Below are positions 20,853-30,920 of a DNA stretch of 64,000 nt, in pieces (within the stretch, counting starts at the first letter, position 1; each line of letters begins with the position of its first letter). The translations under genes were made by a program, and so were the position numbers. Source of the DNA: Fasciola hepatica (Eukaryota > Platyhelminthes > Trematoda > Plagiorchiida > Fasciolidae); contig CANUEZ040000163.1 of NCBI GenBank assembly GCA_948099385.1, forward strand, positions 8,687,001 through 8,751,000, given 5' to 3'. The notes under the pieces were generated by a model that did not search any database, was not told the origin of the DNA, and saw only the letters and a program-made list of their open reading frames with translations.

Positions 20853-21864
20853 GAATTCGAAACAACTTTTCCCCGATATGAACTCAAAAAGAGAACACAG
20901 CAGAGTTACGTTGCACAATTTTCATCCGGATAGATTTCGCTGTATCTCATCAGGTGCATACTACAGATAATAAAGTAATCATAAACATTACAATAGTGAG
21001 ACAACATTACCGGTGATAAGTCCAAAAACGTCATGTTTTTACCAAGGCAATGCCAGGGTAAAGAATAGATCCTTTTGCTTGCACAAACTAGGTTTCCATC
21101 TTTGGATGGCAATCTCTTCGGCAAATTGCAGTAGACGTGAATTGGTGGCAGAGAAGATCACGAAGAACGCAGTTGTGTGATCGATCCGGTGCTTTATTTC
21201 AAACAAATGACGTGCGACGGAAGAGGTTGGCGTCTCCCTGATCGGTGACCTTTTACTGTGCGCTTCCCATTGGTTAACATACGTGTCCACCAACCTTGGG
21301 ACATGTTCGGTCACTCTCAGTCGAAGTAGCCGTTCAGTTTGGCCGAGCATCCACACGTGAACTTGTATAGGGGGGGGGGGGGGGGGGGGAGATTTGGTGC
21401 GAACTGATACAGGTTGTTTGACTGGGGGGGACGGATATCTGTCTGCATGTGTAGAGTGGGACAGGTTCGGCGGCGCTGTATGACTGCTTGATTGCCAATC
21501 TGAGGTGGCGTGCGAACAGTTCGGCTGTGTCATCGCCCTTGAATGGCAGCTGCAAGAAAACCTTACATTTGGGGACTGATGATGGCCGTTCACTTTGACT
21601 ACGCTCTGTAAAAAGCTTATTGATAAAATTTTGCGAGTAGCCATTTGACTGGAACATGTTACTTAGCTTTTCTGTTTCCGGAGTTGAGCATATTTGGGGT
21701 ACAGAGTTTGTGGGCTCTGTCTTACAGGGTTCTCACTAGCCCAAATGTATAACTCAGCGGCACAAAGCTCGTAAAATGCAGGTATTGCCCTAACCTGATG
21801 AGATACAGCAAAATCTATCCGCATACAAATTGTGCAACGCAACTGTGTTATGTTCTCTTTCCAA
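20853..21864 (-). mobile_element. PLE-2: 5'-truncated Penelope-like insertion with inverted ends
   Basis: A 1,012-bp insertion. On the minus strand it contains the RT C-terminus (QSNGYSQNFINKLF, then CKVFLQLPFKGDD, 21.66-21.53 kb). A GIY-YIG domain decayed at the YIG itself but clear downstream follows: LRVTEHVPRLVDTYVNQWEA, VARHLFEIKHRIDHTTAF, EEIAIQRWKPSLCKQK and LALPW at 21.04 kb. Frames shift around the 20-bp G tract at 21370-21389. The ends are inverted repeats: 20884-20955 and 21793-21864. It lies in the gypsy RT between exact 12-bp direct repeats. The family is clearly different from PLE-1 in sequence. Confidence 0.82.
21370..21389 (+). repeat. 20-bp homopolymer G tract
   Basis: An uninterrupted run of 20 G, within the coding part of PLE-2 and essentially at the symmetry centre (21374) of the PLE-2 inverted ends. 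Length may be unstable or mis-sequenced. Confidence 0.9.
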
Positions 21865-22370
21865 GTTCCATTTCAGTCTAATTAAATCTCGGCTACAATG
21901 TTGCAGAAGGGAATCGAACCTCCTCATATTTCCTCTATATTTCTGGCAAAAAATAGAATATACTCTGCTATACACAGAGTTCCATGTTAGATACTAAATG
22001 CTTTGAGAATCCTCTCCTGGAATATTTCGTCGGATACCTTCGGGCTGAATGGTTGCCGCTTCCAACGGTAACGGATATATAGTGTGCCATTCATGGTCAA
22101 ATAACTCGAGGCTTCATCCAACTCCTAATCCCAAAACGCTGAAACCAGACCAAAGCACGGTGCTTTTGATAATCCTGGTAAAATAATATCGAACCGGATA
22201 TTGGAAAGTGCTCTTGCCTGAGTGCCTTATTTAGGGGCGCTCTAATGGTGTATGGTACACACATTCTCAGTAGTACCACAGGTTTAGGAGAATCGTCTGC
22301 GTGTATTGTCACCATTCTCCAAAGCATTCCAGTTTTCTCACCGGGAACCAAGGCATACATCTTCAATTAT

Positions 22371-25300
22371 ATTTGACGTTATCCGGTATATGGAACCAAA
22401 CCCCGGCTGTTGATAGATGATTATCCAGTGAGGGGACATATCCTTGGTCTACCACCACAGAGTTTTTGATTGCTTGATGCCATTCTCAGAATTGACGACT
22501 TTCAGCATCAGCTCACTTTTGAATTAACCTAATAACCCTTCCACATAACGAATCCCGTATAAATTGGTGTCAAAATAACAAAACTATACACATTTATTCG
22601 TTATATAGCTGCGTAATACTCGCATCTGTATAATGAGGCAATAACGACTTGAGTACTAGGTCAAACGTCCACAGCCATGATACTCACCAGTTTACTTATA
22701 CTCAGCCGAAATTCCACTTCTTTTCCTTTCATCAGAATTTGGGCAAAAACACCCTTCAACCTCGCCAGCCTCTGCACCTTATTCATTCAATATGTATTGC
22801 GGTAATTTTATCCTCTATCCAGAGCTTCCTTGTTGAGACATTTTTATATGAAGTGATTGCCATCCTTGTAGTTATCCCAAGTTCATCCCCGGACCGAACA
22901 GTTGTATCTTCTCACGAGCTGTATGCTATCACAAAACTGACATTCCGTCCTTGGGTGCGAGCGTTTCTTGGACGTTATTCTGTGAAAACCACAAGATTAT
23001 GACACACTCAGCATCTTCGTGTGTCTTAAACAACCTTTTAGCCAGTGCGCGCTCGCGTAGTCCTATTTTTACCCGGTATCACAAGAAGCTGTCTTTTTAA
23101 GAGACGTGAAAAGTGCACGACGGTGTCAGTGATCTCAACAACAGTGCGAAAGGGTCATAGGACTTAGCTGGCTTCTGTGTCTGCTGGTAAGAAATAAATC
23201 ACTTGTGTGTTTCGATACACTCATCAAGACAGTATAGTTTGAGTTTGAACTCAACCATCGATCAGCCACCGCTTTTCTCGTCGGAATCATGAGTAAAGCC
23301 ATCGATTATGTGAAGTGCTGCCAAAAATCTTCATACTGCGTTCGCTACAGCCTCCTCTCGTGAGCCAGTCAACCCAGACTTAAATCGCCAAGTGCACTGG
23401 TTGGTGGATCTGCATGCGATTATGCTGTAGAGTCCCCAGTGCTGACAATTTCATTTCAGTTTCCACTACCTTCGTGCAAAATGTCAGTTCTTTAAGAAAG
23501 GCAATCAGTTTATCATTACAGTGTGCAACACAGAAATCTCAGCTGTTTAAAATTCCTGGGTGATTTATACAGCCCTTCGCTTCAATCAAAATGCTCGACT
23601 TCAGCTGTGCCAAACAAAAAGTCTCCTGTTGACCAGACAGAAAACGTCAGTAATATAGTCAAAGGCAAAATAACCAACACATCCAGAAAGTCACATTTCA
23701 CCAAGTGGTATGATATCGAATGAAGTGCATTCACACAGACAAAAGGTGCTTTCGGGTTTTACAAATTCGAACCACCTGTAGAGCCGGATAGACATCTGGT
23801 TATCTGTCAAGGGTAGGGTGTATACTTCGGCAGTCAGGTTCGCGCGTTTGTAAGGCTCAGAAACGTAACCGGTACAAGCAGAAGACACACAAAGATATTT
23901 TGGCATTTGATCACGGATGTCTTCACGGTATTGCTCTCACATGAAGGGACCACCGAATCACTAATGCTGAGGTCAGACCGAGCGCGTCGGGATCGACAAA
24001 CCGTTTGCTGGAGCATGCAAACAATGTAAGCAATTTTACTTGTTTGCAGCATGTGTTACTCATGCCCAATGATAGACATCCTCGGTGTAAGTTGTTCTCC
24101 GAGGTAGGCAGTGGCTGGTGACTAGTTTGGGGTGACAAATTTACGATAGGGTAAGAAGTATGGAAAGCCTTAACGGGTTCACTTGGCCGAGTAAGACGTG
24201 TTAGCCTTGAGGTTTTCGGTTGAAGTAATTCGTCCACCGGATGGTTTTGGTTACATGACGTGACATTGTAAATTGCCTAGCTCAATAGATTCATTACATC
24301 CGAGTTCTTTCTTCGTCTGGTGGATTTTCCTCGATAACTTTCACCGTCGTTATTTTGCTCTTGACAAGACAGTGCTGCGAAATATCAACTAAATTCCGAG
24401 TATAGAAGTGCGAGGCCAATGTCTAAAAGAACTGAACAGAACGGAGTCACGAGTGAAAGCTTGAGGCGATGAGTCATTCTCTAAATACAATTTTGGGGTC
24501 TTTCTCACCCTGCAAGATGGGCTTCTCTCACGACACTAATGTTTAACCGTGGGTAGAATAAACTGAATCAACCAATTTATTTCAGTGCATCTCGTCGTCT
24601 CAACCACTGACAGAGTTCCAGTTGTCCATATTCCGCCTGAATGAACATTTCAAAGTATGTCAGTATAGAGAAAAGAAACATAACGCAAGGTTGAAATTGA
24701 AAAATCTCTACAAGCTTCTTTTTCCTATCAAGTAACAACCTGAATACTTGACTGGAAGGTTTGAAACAACATTCCAAAAGACAAATAACGTGAAGACAAA
24801 ATATTTTTCTTTTGACCTAATCACTTCAAGCACGAAACATCAATGCTGCTCATAAGTCATACTAAAATAGTGATTGTTAGGTACGCAAACTATCTTATCA
24901 CGAATGAGCGCGAGATTAAATATTGAGTTAAATACCAATCACTATGGCGACGTGCACGTATGGGTAAGAAAAACAAGAAACGTGAACTTGCTCACTACTT
25001 CTATATCTTATCTTTTAATCTTTAACATTTGGTAAAATTCCCCACTGTAAAAACGATAGATCTTAAAGGATGTTAAGTTACTTTCTTTCGGCAAAACAAA
25101 GCGCTAACTGCTGTCGCGCGGGAGTTCATGGGGAGGGGAGTGGATGAGGCCGAATTGGGAGTAATTTGCGTGCTCAAATGCTGTTTCTGATGCAATTGTT
25201 CGTAACAAGTACGTGTACACCTTATTCGTTATTTGTGATTTGGACTGAACTCATCAAAATGAAGATTTGTCATGCAAAAATGACAATTATTCCACAACTG

Positions 25301-25696
25301 AAGTAAATCATGCTAAGCCCATATACTTCTGTTTTCCTGAAGAGAGGGGGATTTATTAACACTTGCGGTTTAGACTATTGAGGAAAAACTCGCATGAAGC
25401 GGCAAACAAGTACGATCTGAAAATTTACTTGGATAAATATTTCTTGAAAATGCTCTGTAATCTGGTTTTCCCTATATCTTCATTGTGATGAGGAATAACA
25501 TCATGCGCCTGAAAAAGTAGTATGCAGTTTATTTCTGGATTATTCCTTTGAAAATACTTTGCAGTTATTGTCAAAACTCGAATGGAAATGCAGCTTCTGG
25601 AATTGTTATGTCATCAACGTACTATACAACAACCTGTTACAAAATATTTATAACAGTTTGAAGAAGGTGCACCCACTTATTCCGTCAACATTAATA
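22371..25696. other. 3.3 kb without recognisable genes
   Basis: Short frames only (the longest 117 codons at 22649-23002, no recognisable motif). The upstream part of the gypsy element (gag/protease) would be expected here reading leftwards, but I could not identify it. Confidence 0.45.
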
Positions 25697-26019
25697 GCTA
25701 TCCATCACGACGAGACTGTACCTTGACGTGGTGTGATGGCTTGCGCGCCTCTATGACCCGAAGAGCTATACAGGATGGCTTCTTTAAGCCGGAGATGCAA
25801 TCATACCTGACAGGTCAATGGGCAGAGGTCAGACAAAGTCCAGTCTCCTGGTCCTCCAGGTTGGGGGTTGATTTGAACTGGTAACTCAATCGGCAAAATC
25901 AGTGGAAGAATAATTGATCCAAGCGAATGGGCTTCCACTAAGCCATCCCGCTGCCTTGCGGATAGGTTCTCGTTAGAACTAAAAGCTTTGGATGAGGACC
26001 CTAATCGTTCTCCTGCTTT

Positions 26020-27878
26020 GTGGCTGGACATCCTAGCAGTACCCGTCCAACATCTCCCATGAACTGTACGAATACAAAGATTTCCATACTGCATCGGTCG
26101 TCGCGCAAAATAATCGGGACCGTGCTGCCCATTGCATCGAGCGGGGTGGGTAGTGATAAGTGGGCTACTGCTCATAGTTCCCTCTCTTTTATTCAACTTT
26201 TGTCTTCTGTCCCTAACCACTCCTCTTTGCCCTATCTATCCACCCATAATGCTCCCACTGATAACACGGTCGATACTCACAACGATTCACTGTCAAATAA
26301 TGTCGGGAATAATCCTCTGTCTGGTAACTCACATTTTCTCAAGCCTCGTCAGCCTCCGAATCTCGGCTCCTTCAACGTGCGTACACTCATGCAGGCCGAT
26401 CAGCAGGCGTGCCTAGCGCTCACAATAGATTCTTTGAAGATTGATGTCTGCTGCTTGATTGAAACGCGTATCCAAGATTTGAGCAGTGTAATTCAACTAA
26501 CTGCTCCTGGTATCTCATCTCATCGAGGTATTTTCTGCGCACTTCAGGAGACGAAGCAGCTAGAGCTGTGGGTCAACGTGGTGTAAGAATAGTCTTGATT
26601 GAGAAGGCTGAGGCTGTTCTTTTAGACTGGATCCCTGTTAACAGTCGTTTATGTGCTGTAAGACTACAGTGGTTAGTCGGCGTTCGAAAGGATAGTTGTG
26701 TTAGGCGCAATTTGTTTGTGATCTCGGCATACGCCCCAACGAACTACAGCTCAGACGCGCAGAAAGATGAGTTCTAAGATGAACTCGGCACCTTCGTTCG
26801 CAGCAGTAAAGGTTCTGATATTGTAGTGCTAGCTGGTGACTTCAATGAAAAAGTTGGCAAATTCAGTGCGTCAGAAGCCTGTTTAGGTGGTCGTTGTGCT
26901 TCACCCGCTCAAAGTACAGATAACGGGGATAGGCTTCTCCAGTTTTGTGCAGACAATCGATTGTTCTTGTCTAGCACCAATTTCCGACACAGCTCGCGTC
27001 GTACAGCGACATGGCGCTCTAACTCTACAGGTACTTTGAGTCAAATTGATCATATCGCAGTAAGCCACCAGTGGCGCAGTTCTGTTCAGAACTGTAGATC
27101 TTACTGGTCCACGTACGTAGAGTCGGACCATGCATTAGTTTTAATGCGATTATCTCTCCAGCTCCATGGCCATCGTCGCAAACCGCAAACCCGATTAGCT
27201 GTGCAACGTATGTCTGGTCCAGAAGTACGCACCCCTTACGAGCAGGAGTTAGCACATGAGCTAGGATCTACGACGAACAGTAATGTAGATGAGCATTGGG
27301 CTCATTTCAAACAAGTGATGCACGTGGCAGCAGGTTTTGCCTGTGGTCCTAGATCCGTTGTCTATCAAAGACACTGGGTCTCGCAAGAGTCGCTGAGTAT
27401 AATAGAGCAAGAGCTTCAGCTCTTGAACCGTAAGGAGATGACTAAGATGCGGAGAAAGCTGCAAAGGCAAGTTACGGAAAGCCTTAAGAAGGATCGCGAA
27501 AATTGGTGGGTCAATGTGGCCGAAGAAATGGAAATAGCAGCTGCTTCATGTTACAGTCAGAGACTGTTCAAACTTATTCGTGACACCGTTGGACGGCGCA
27601 TCCAGGTCAGTGAAACGATTTGTGATATGAATGGGGAACCCATCCATGGCAAACAGCAATGGCTTGACCGTTGGGCCGAATACTTCAAGGAACAGTTCAG
27701 CTGGCCGCACGCTAGTGTAGTTACTCCCGTGTCAACAACTGTTACTCCTTGGGTGGTACCACTTGAGCCCCCATCGGAAGTAGAAGAAGAGTCATGTATT
27801 CGATTACTAAGGCGTGGGAAAGCGGTAGGTCCCGACGAACTTCCCCAGTTCTTTTCAAACTGGGTGGGAATATTTTGA
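26020..27878 (+). pseudogene. RTE endonuclease domain and linker, broken
   Basis: APE-type endonuclease that would nick target DNA. Motifs: LGSFNVRTLMQADQQ near 26370, CCLIETRIQDL near 26450, FVISAYAPTNYSSDAQ near 26720, VVLAGDFNEKVGKF near 26830 (catalytic Asp/Asn), QIDHIAVSHQW near 27045 and YVESDHALVLM near 27120 (SDH catalytic pair). Defects: a one-base frameshift around 26545, an in-frame TAA at 26775-26777, and loss of frame at about 27840 before the RT. The residues forming the active site themselves look conserved, so decay is recent. Confidence 0.85.
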
Positions 27879-29352
27879 TAAAATCACTTACCGTCTTGCT
27901 CCGTGACATTTGGAACGCGGAGCGTATTCCGTTAATATGGAGTGAGTCATTGATTGTTCCCATCTTCAAGAAGGGAATACGCAATGACTGCAGTAATCAT
28001 CGTGGGATTAGCTTAATTCCAATAGTCACCAAAGTATTAGCCTCAATTCTACTGTACCGTCTTACACCGGCTCGCGAGAGGAATATCCGCGAACGGCAGG
28101 CTGGATTCTGCCCAGGTCGAGGATGCATCGACCAGATTTTTACTGTTCGCCAACTACTTGAAACGCGTCACACGTACCGTCGACCGACAGTAATGATTTT
28201 CTTAGACTTGAAAGGCGTCTTCGATTCAGTTGATCGAGCAGCGCTTTTCAGTACTCTTCGTCGAAAAGGTATGCCCCGGAAGTTCGTGAACCTAATGAGA
28301 TCATTGTATTCTCATACTTCTGGCCACGTTGGAGTTTACGGTGAACTATCCGGTCGGTTCGAAACGACCAGTGGTATTCAACACGGATGTCCTATGTCTC
28401 CATTCCTGTTCAACTTCGTCATGGACGAAATAATGGAGAGTGCGCTGCAAAATCTTCAGGATGTAGGCGTCGAACTAGGAAGTAATGGGAGGTTGTGTGA
28501 CCTAGATTACGCAGACGAAGTTGTCTGTTTGTTCGAATCCACGGAACATGCTCAACGTGCACTAGATAGACTCTCAAGAGCTGTAGCTCCATTCGGCATG
28601 CGCTTTGCACCTTCAAAGCATAAGGTGATGTTACAAGACTGGGCGTCAACAATTCCGAGCTTGATGCTCGATGGGGAGGTGCTGTCAGTTGTCGACCACT
28701 TCAAGTACCTCGGCATCAGCGTGACGACGAATGGGAGCACAGTAGTAGAGGTGAGCACGCGGATATCCAAGGCTCGAGCGGCGTACGCTGGACTGAAGCA
28801 CTTGTGGCGTCGATCTGATATTTCACTGAAGTTGAAAGATCGTGTATACTGTGCTGCAGTGCGGTCAGTTTTGTTGTGTGGCTGCGAAACTTGAAGTCTG
28901 CGTGCCGAAGATATTCGTCATCTTGAGGTTTTCGACCATCGATGTTTACGTAGTATCTCTAAGATTGGGTGGAATAGCCGAGTGAGCAATGATGAGGTCA
29001 GAAAACGAGTATTGGGTACTAATTCGGAGAACATTTTGTCACAGCGTATCCAGCTTAGTAGACTTCGTTGGTTGGGACACGTGTTACGTATGTTAAACAC
29101 ACGTCTACCGTACCGTGTCCTATTCTCCGTTCCTCCTAGGGAGTGGAAGAGACCACGTGGAGGTCAACAGATGACGTGGCAGCGAGGAATGAGAAAATGT
29201 ACAGCAGACTTAGGAAACTTGGGTGCTTCACGTCTTCGTGGTTGGGTCCAAAAGATCCGTCTACCAGTTGGCTGGAGACACTGAAGGATATGGCAGCGAA
29301 CCGCGAACAGTGGCGATCGTATTGTCACTTTCTGTCGAATCAGAATGATTGA
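27794..29352 (+). pseudogene. RTE reverse transcriptase and C-terminal domain, broken
   Basis: RT that would prime on the nicked target. Motifs: IVPIFKKGIRNDCSNHRGIS near 27955, RQAGFCPGRGCIDQIF near 28095, MIFLDLKGVFDSVDR near 28195 (first catalytic Asp), SGIQHGCPMSPFLFNFVMD near 28370 and DLDYADEVVCLFE near 28500. The catalytic box is YADE instead of YADD. The Trp codon after CET is TGA at 28892, then the C-terminal block RLRWLGHVLRM follows near 29065. A last frame change near 29240 leads to TLKDMAANREQWRSYC and a stop at 29350-29352. Confidence 0.85.
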
Positions 29353-29564
29353 TGTATGTGCGTTTGTACAGTTAGACTGTGTATTCCGGGTGTTGGCTAT
29401 TAGGGCATTCTTTCCTTTTCCCACCCCCGTAGGTGCACTCCCTGTCCATCTTGCGTATTCATATTTTCTAATTCAGCTTGCAACATGGTGAGAAAGGCAG
29501 TGGTCAGTGGGGCTTGCCCTACTGTTTAGCGCTGTACGATGATGATGATGATGCTATCCATCAC

Positions 29565-30655
29565 AATCAAATCAAACTTTAGTTGGCTCCAAAGAACGCA
29601 TACTCTTTATCTGTAAGACTTCGAACAAAATATCTCACATAAAGGAGTACATAGTGCGTTCTCATGCCTTTAGCGTTCTCTTAACATCATGGTGAAACTT
29701 TCCTCTCTTGAATGCGCATTTATCCGTCCTCTCGGAAACAAACTGGTTGTTCAGCGGACCACGCGCACGTGAACTTGATTTCAAGGTCAGATGGATTAAA
29801 GTAGCCAACAACGATTTTCTCGTGATCCTACCACGAACTGCGAAATTTCTAACAAACCTCCAGATGGTACACTATTTCCAAAATGCATTTGCTTTGCTTT
29901 CACTTCTTTCTGGTAAGCAGAAATATAATCAACATTTCTATAAAAATGGCTCCTGGGAGGATCAGTACTTATTCCTCCATGGTGCAAATCACATGAGACA
30001 ACTTTTACTTTCACGAGATTAAAAATTATCCATGATCGGTTATTGAATAAATTTTGACCGTCATGCATCAGTCAAACTGAACAGTGACAACTTCATACAG
30101 AATATTGCGGAGCTAACGTGAACAGCATTTAATCATCGGTAGTTTCATATTTCCAACCTTTGTTTTGCTTTTCATGAGAAAAATTATGAGCTTAAAGCTG
30201 GGAGGGAACAAATATCTCTTAATTTGGAGTTCATTCACAGCTATGCTGAACTAAACGTGCCGTTTCGGATCAAATAACGGTAATCCATGCTTTTTACGTT
30301 GACAATTTAATGAGTGCAGCATTTTTGGTCAAAACTTTCTATTTTCCGAATTATAGATAGCAAGTCAGACGTTTTTTGGGAGAACTGTATTCACTTTCCC
30401 CGGCTCCCTGGGGAGTAGTATTTTCTTTACTTAATGTGATCAAACGAGCTCACACTCACACCATATGATGTCTCACAAAAATGTTACTAACAGCTATTTC
30501 AGTAGCTTATTCTTGTTCAACATTTGCTCTATCATTTCCGTCTTCAAAACGGCCTGATGAGTGACATAAAACACCTAATACTATCGTGTCTGCTCAGAAA
30601 AATATAATTTTTTTTAAAACTAATCTACTCTTTCCAGCTGTTAAATTTTCTGAAT
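29565..30655. other. Unassigned sequence
   Basis: No recognisable coding or repeat content. Frames up to 104 codons (29708-30022) lack motifs. Confidence 0.45.
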
Positions 30656-30920
30656 AAACAGAGGTCAAACATGACCCATCCCAGGTGGACATGCGTAACA
30701 TGCCTCAGCCATCCTTACTTGGTAATAGTCAGCACCTGCTCCAGTGACTGACCACTGGTTTCACGCACAACACGCCTAACTTCAGCATTGTGATACGGTG
30801 TTCCCACCCTATTAAAGCAATACTACGGAGGGGTCAATGCCAGAACACCGACAGTCTTCGCCTTTTTTCCACCCGTACCAGTCATTTTTCGGAGCTGTAT
30901 TAAAGGATGGATCGGACTGC
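30656..30920 (-). pseudogene. Decayed RTE C-terminal fragment, minus strand
   Basis: On the minus strand GEDCRCSGIDPSVVLL (compare AEDIRHLEVFDHRCLRSI of the 28.9-kb element) is followed in another frame by YHNAEVRRVVRETSGQSLEQ and then a WL-H V block. It is diverged from the full-length copy and interrupted by stops. Confidence 0.5.

Larger units (their letters stand above)
20841..21876. repeat. 12-bp TSD of the PLE-2 insertion
   Basis: GTTCCATTTCAG at 20841-20852 and 21865-21876. The gypsy block ending RLKWN lies at the right copy and the block LTFCQKTLKF continues from the left copy, so the two direct repeats mark one original target site. Confidence 0.82.
18957..22370 (-). pseudogene. Ty3/gypsy pol, heavily decayed, with two nested insertions
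   Basis: Reading leftwards, recognisable pol blocks occur in the expected order. RT: RMCVPYTIRAPLNKALRQEH (22.3-22.2 kb), YRWKRQPFSPKVSDEIFQE (about 22.05 kb), FDSLLQHCSRDLIRLKWN (about 21.9 kb), then after an insertion LTFCQKTLKFQGHI (about 20.82 kb). RNase H: SPLDYSSRTLRTCEQEYAQI (20.3 kb). Integrase: His-Cys zinc finger LHRPHKGIS...VTKCEPCRQF (19.85-19.7 kb), RNMSSATVGTSPTKSSFGKR (about 19.3 kb) and the C-terminal tail GGKWIRRNRFHLKKSEE, with stop at 18959-18957. The catalytic RT box and integrase core are not readable. Many stops and indels show it is old. It is the target of the PLE-2 and foldback insertions. Confidence 0.78.
25709..29552 (+). mobile_element. Full-length RTE-type non-LTR retrotransposon
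   Basis: A 3,844-bp element bounded by a 12-bp TSD. It has a 5' untranslated part of about 0.3-0.6 kb, an endonuclease-RT polyprotein, a 3' UTR of about 185 bp after the stop near 29352, and a short (GAT)5 tail at 29538-29552. This layout (single EN-RT polyprotein, short 3' UTR, simple-repeat tail) is typical of the RTE clade, of which trematodes carry many copies. Coding damage (below) makes it non-autonomous. Confidence 0.88.
25697..29564. repeat. 12-bp TSD of the RTE element
   Basis: GCTATCCATCAC at 25697-25708 and 29553-29564. The right copy directly follows the (GAT)5 tail, so it marks the insertion ends. Confidence 0.85.

Noticed and set aside
22649..23002. 117-codon ORF
   Set aside because: No motif, no splice context, and composition like surrounding non-coding sequence; it may overlap unrecognised gypsy sequence on the other strand.
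26020..26220. N-terminal start of the RTE ORF at 26020
   Set aside because: The ATG may not be the true start, because similarity to the endonuclease begins only near 26370; the upstream part may be 5' UTR.
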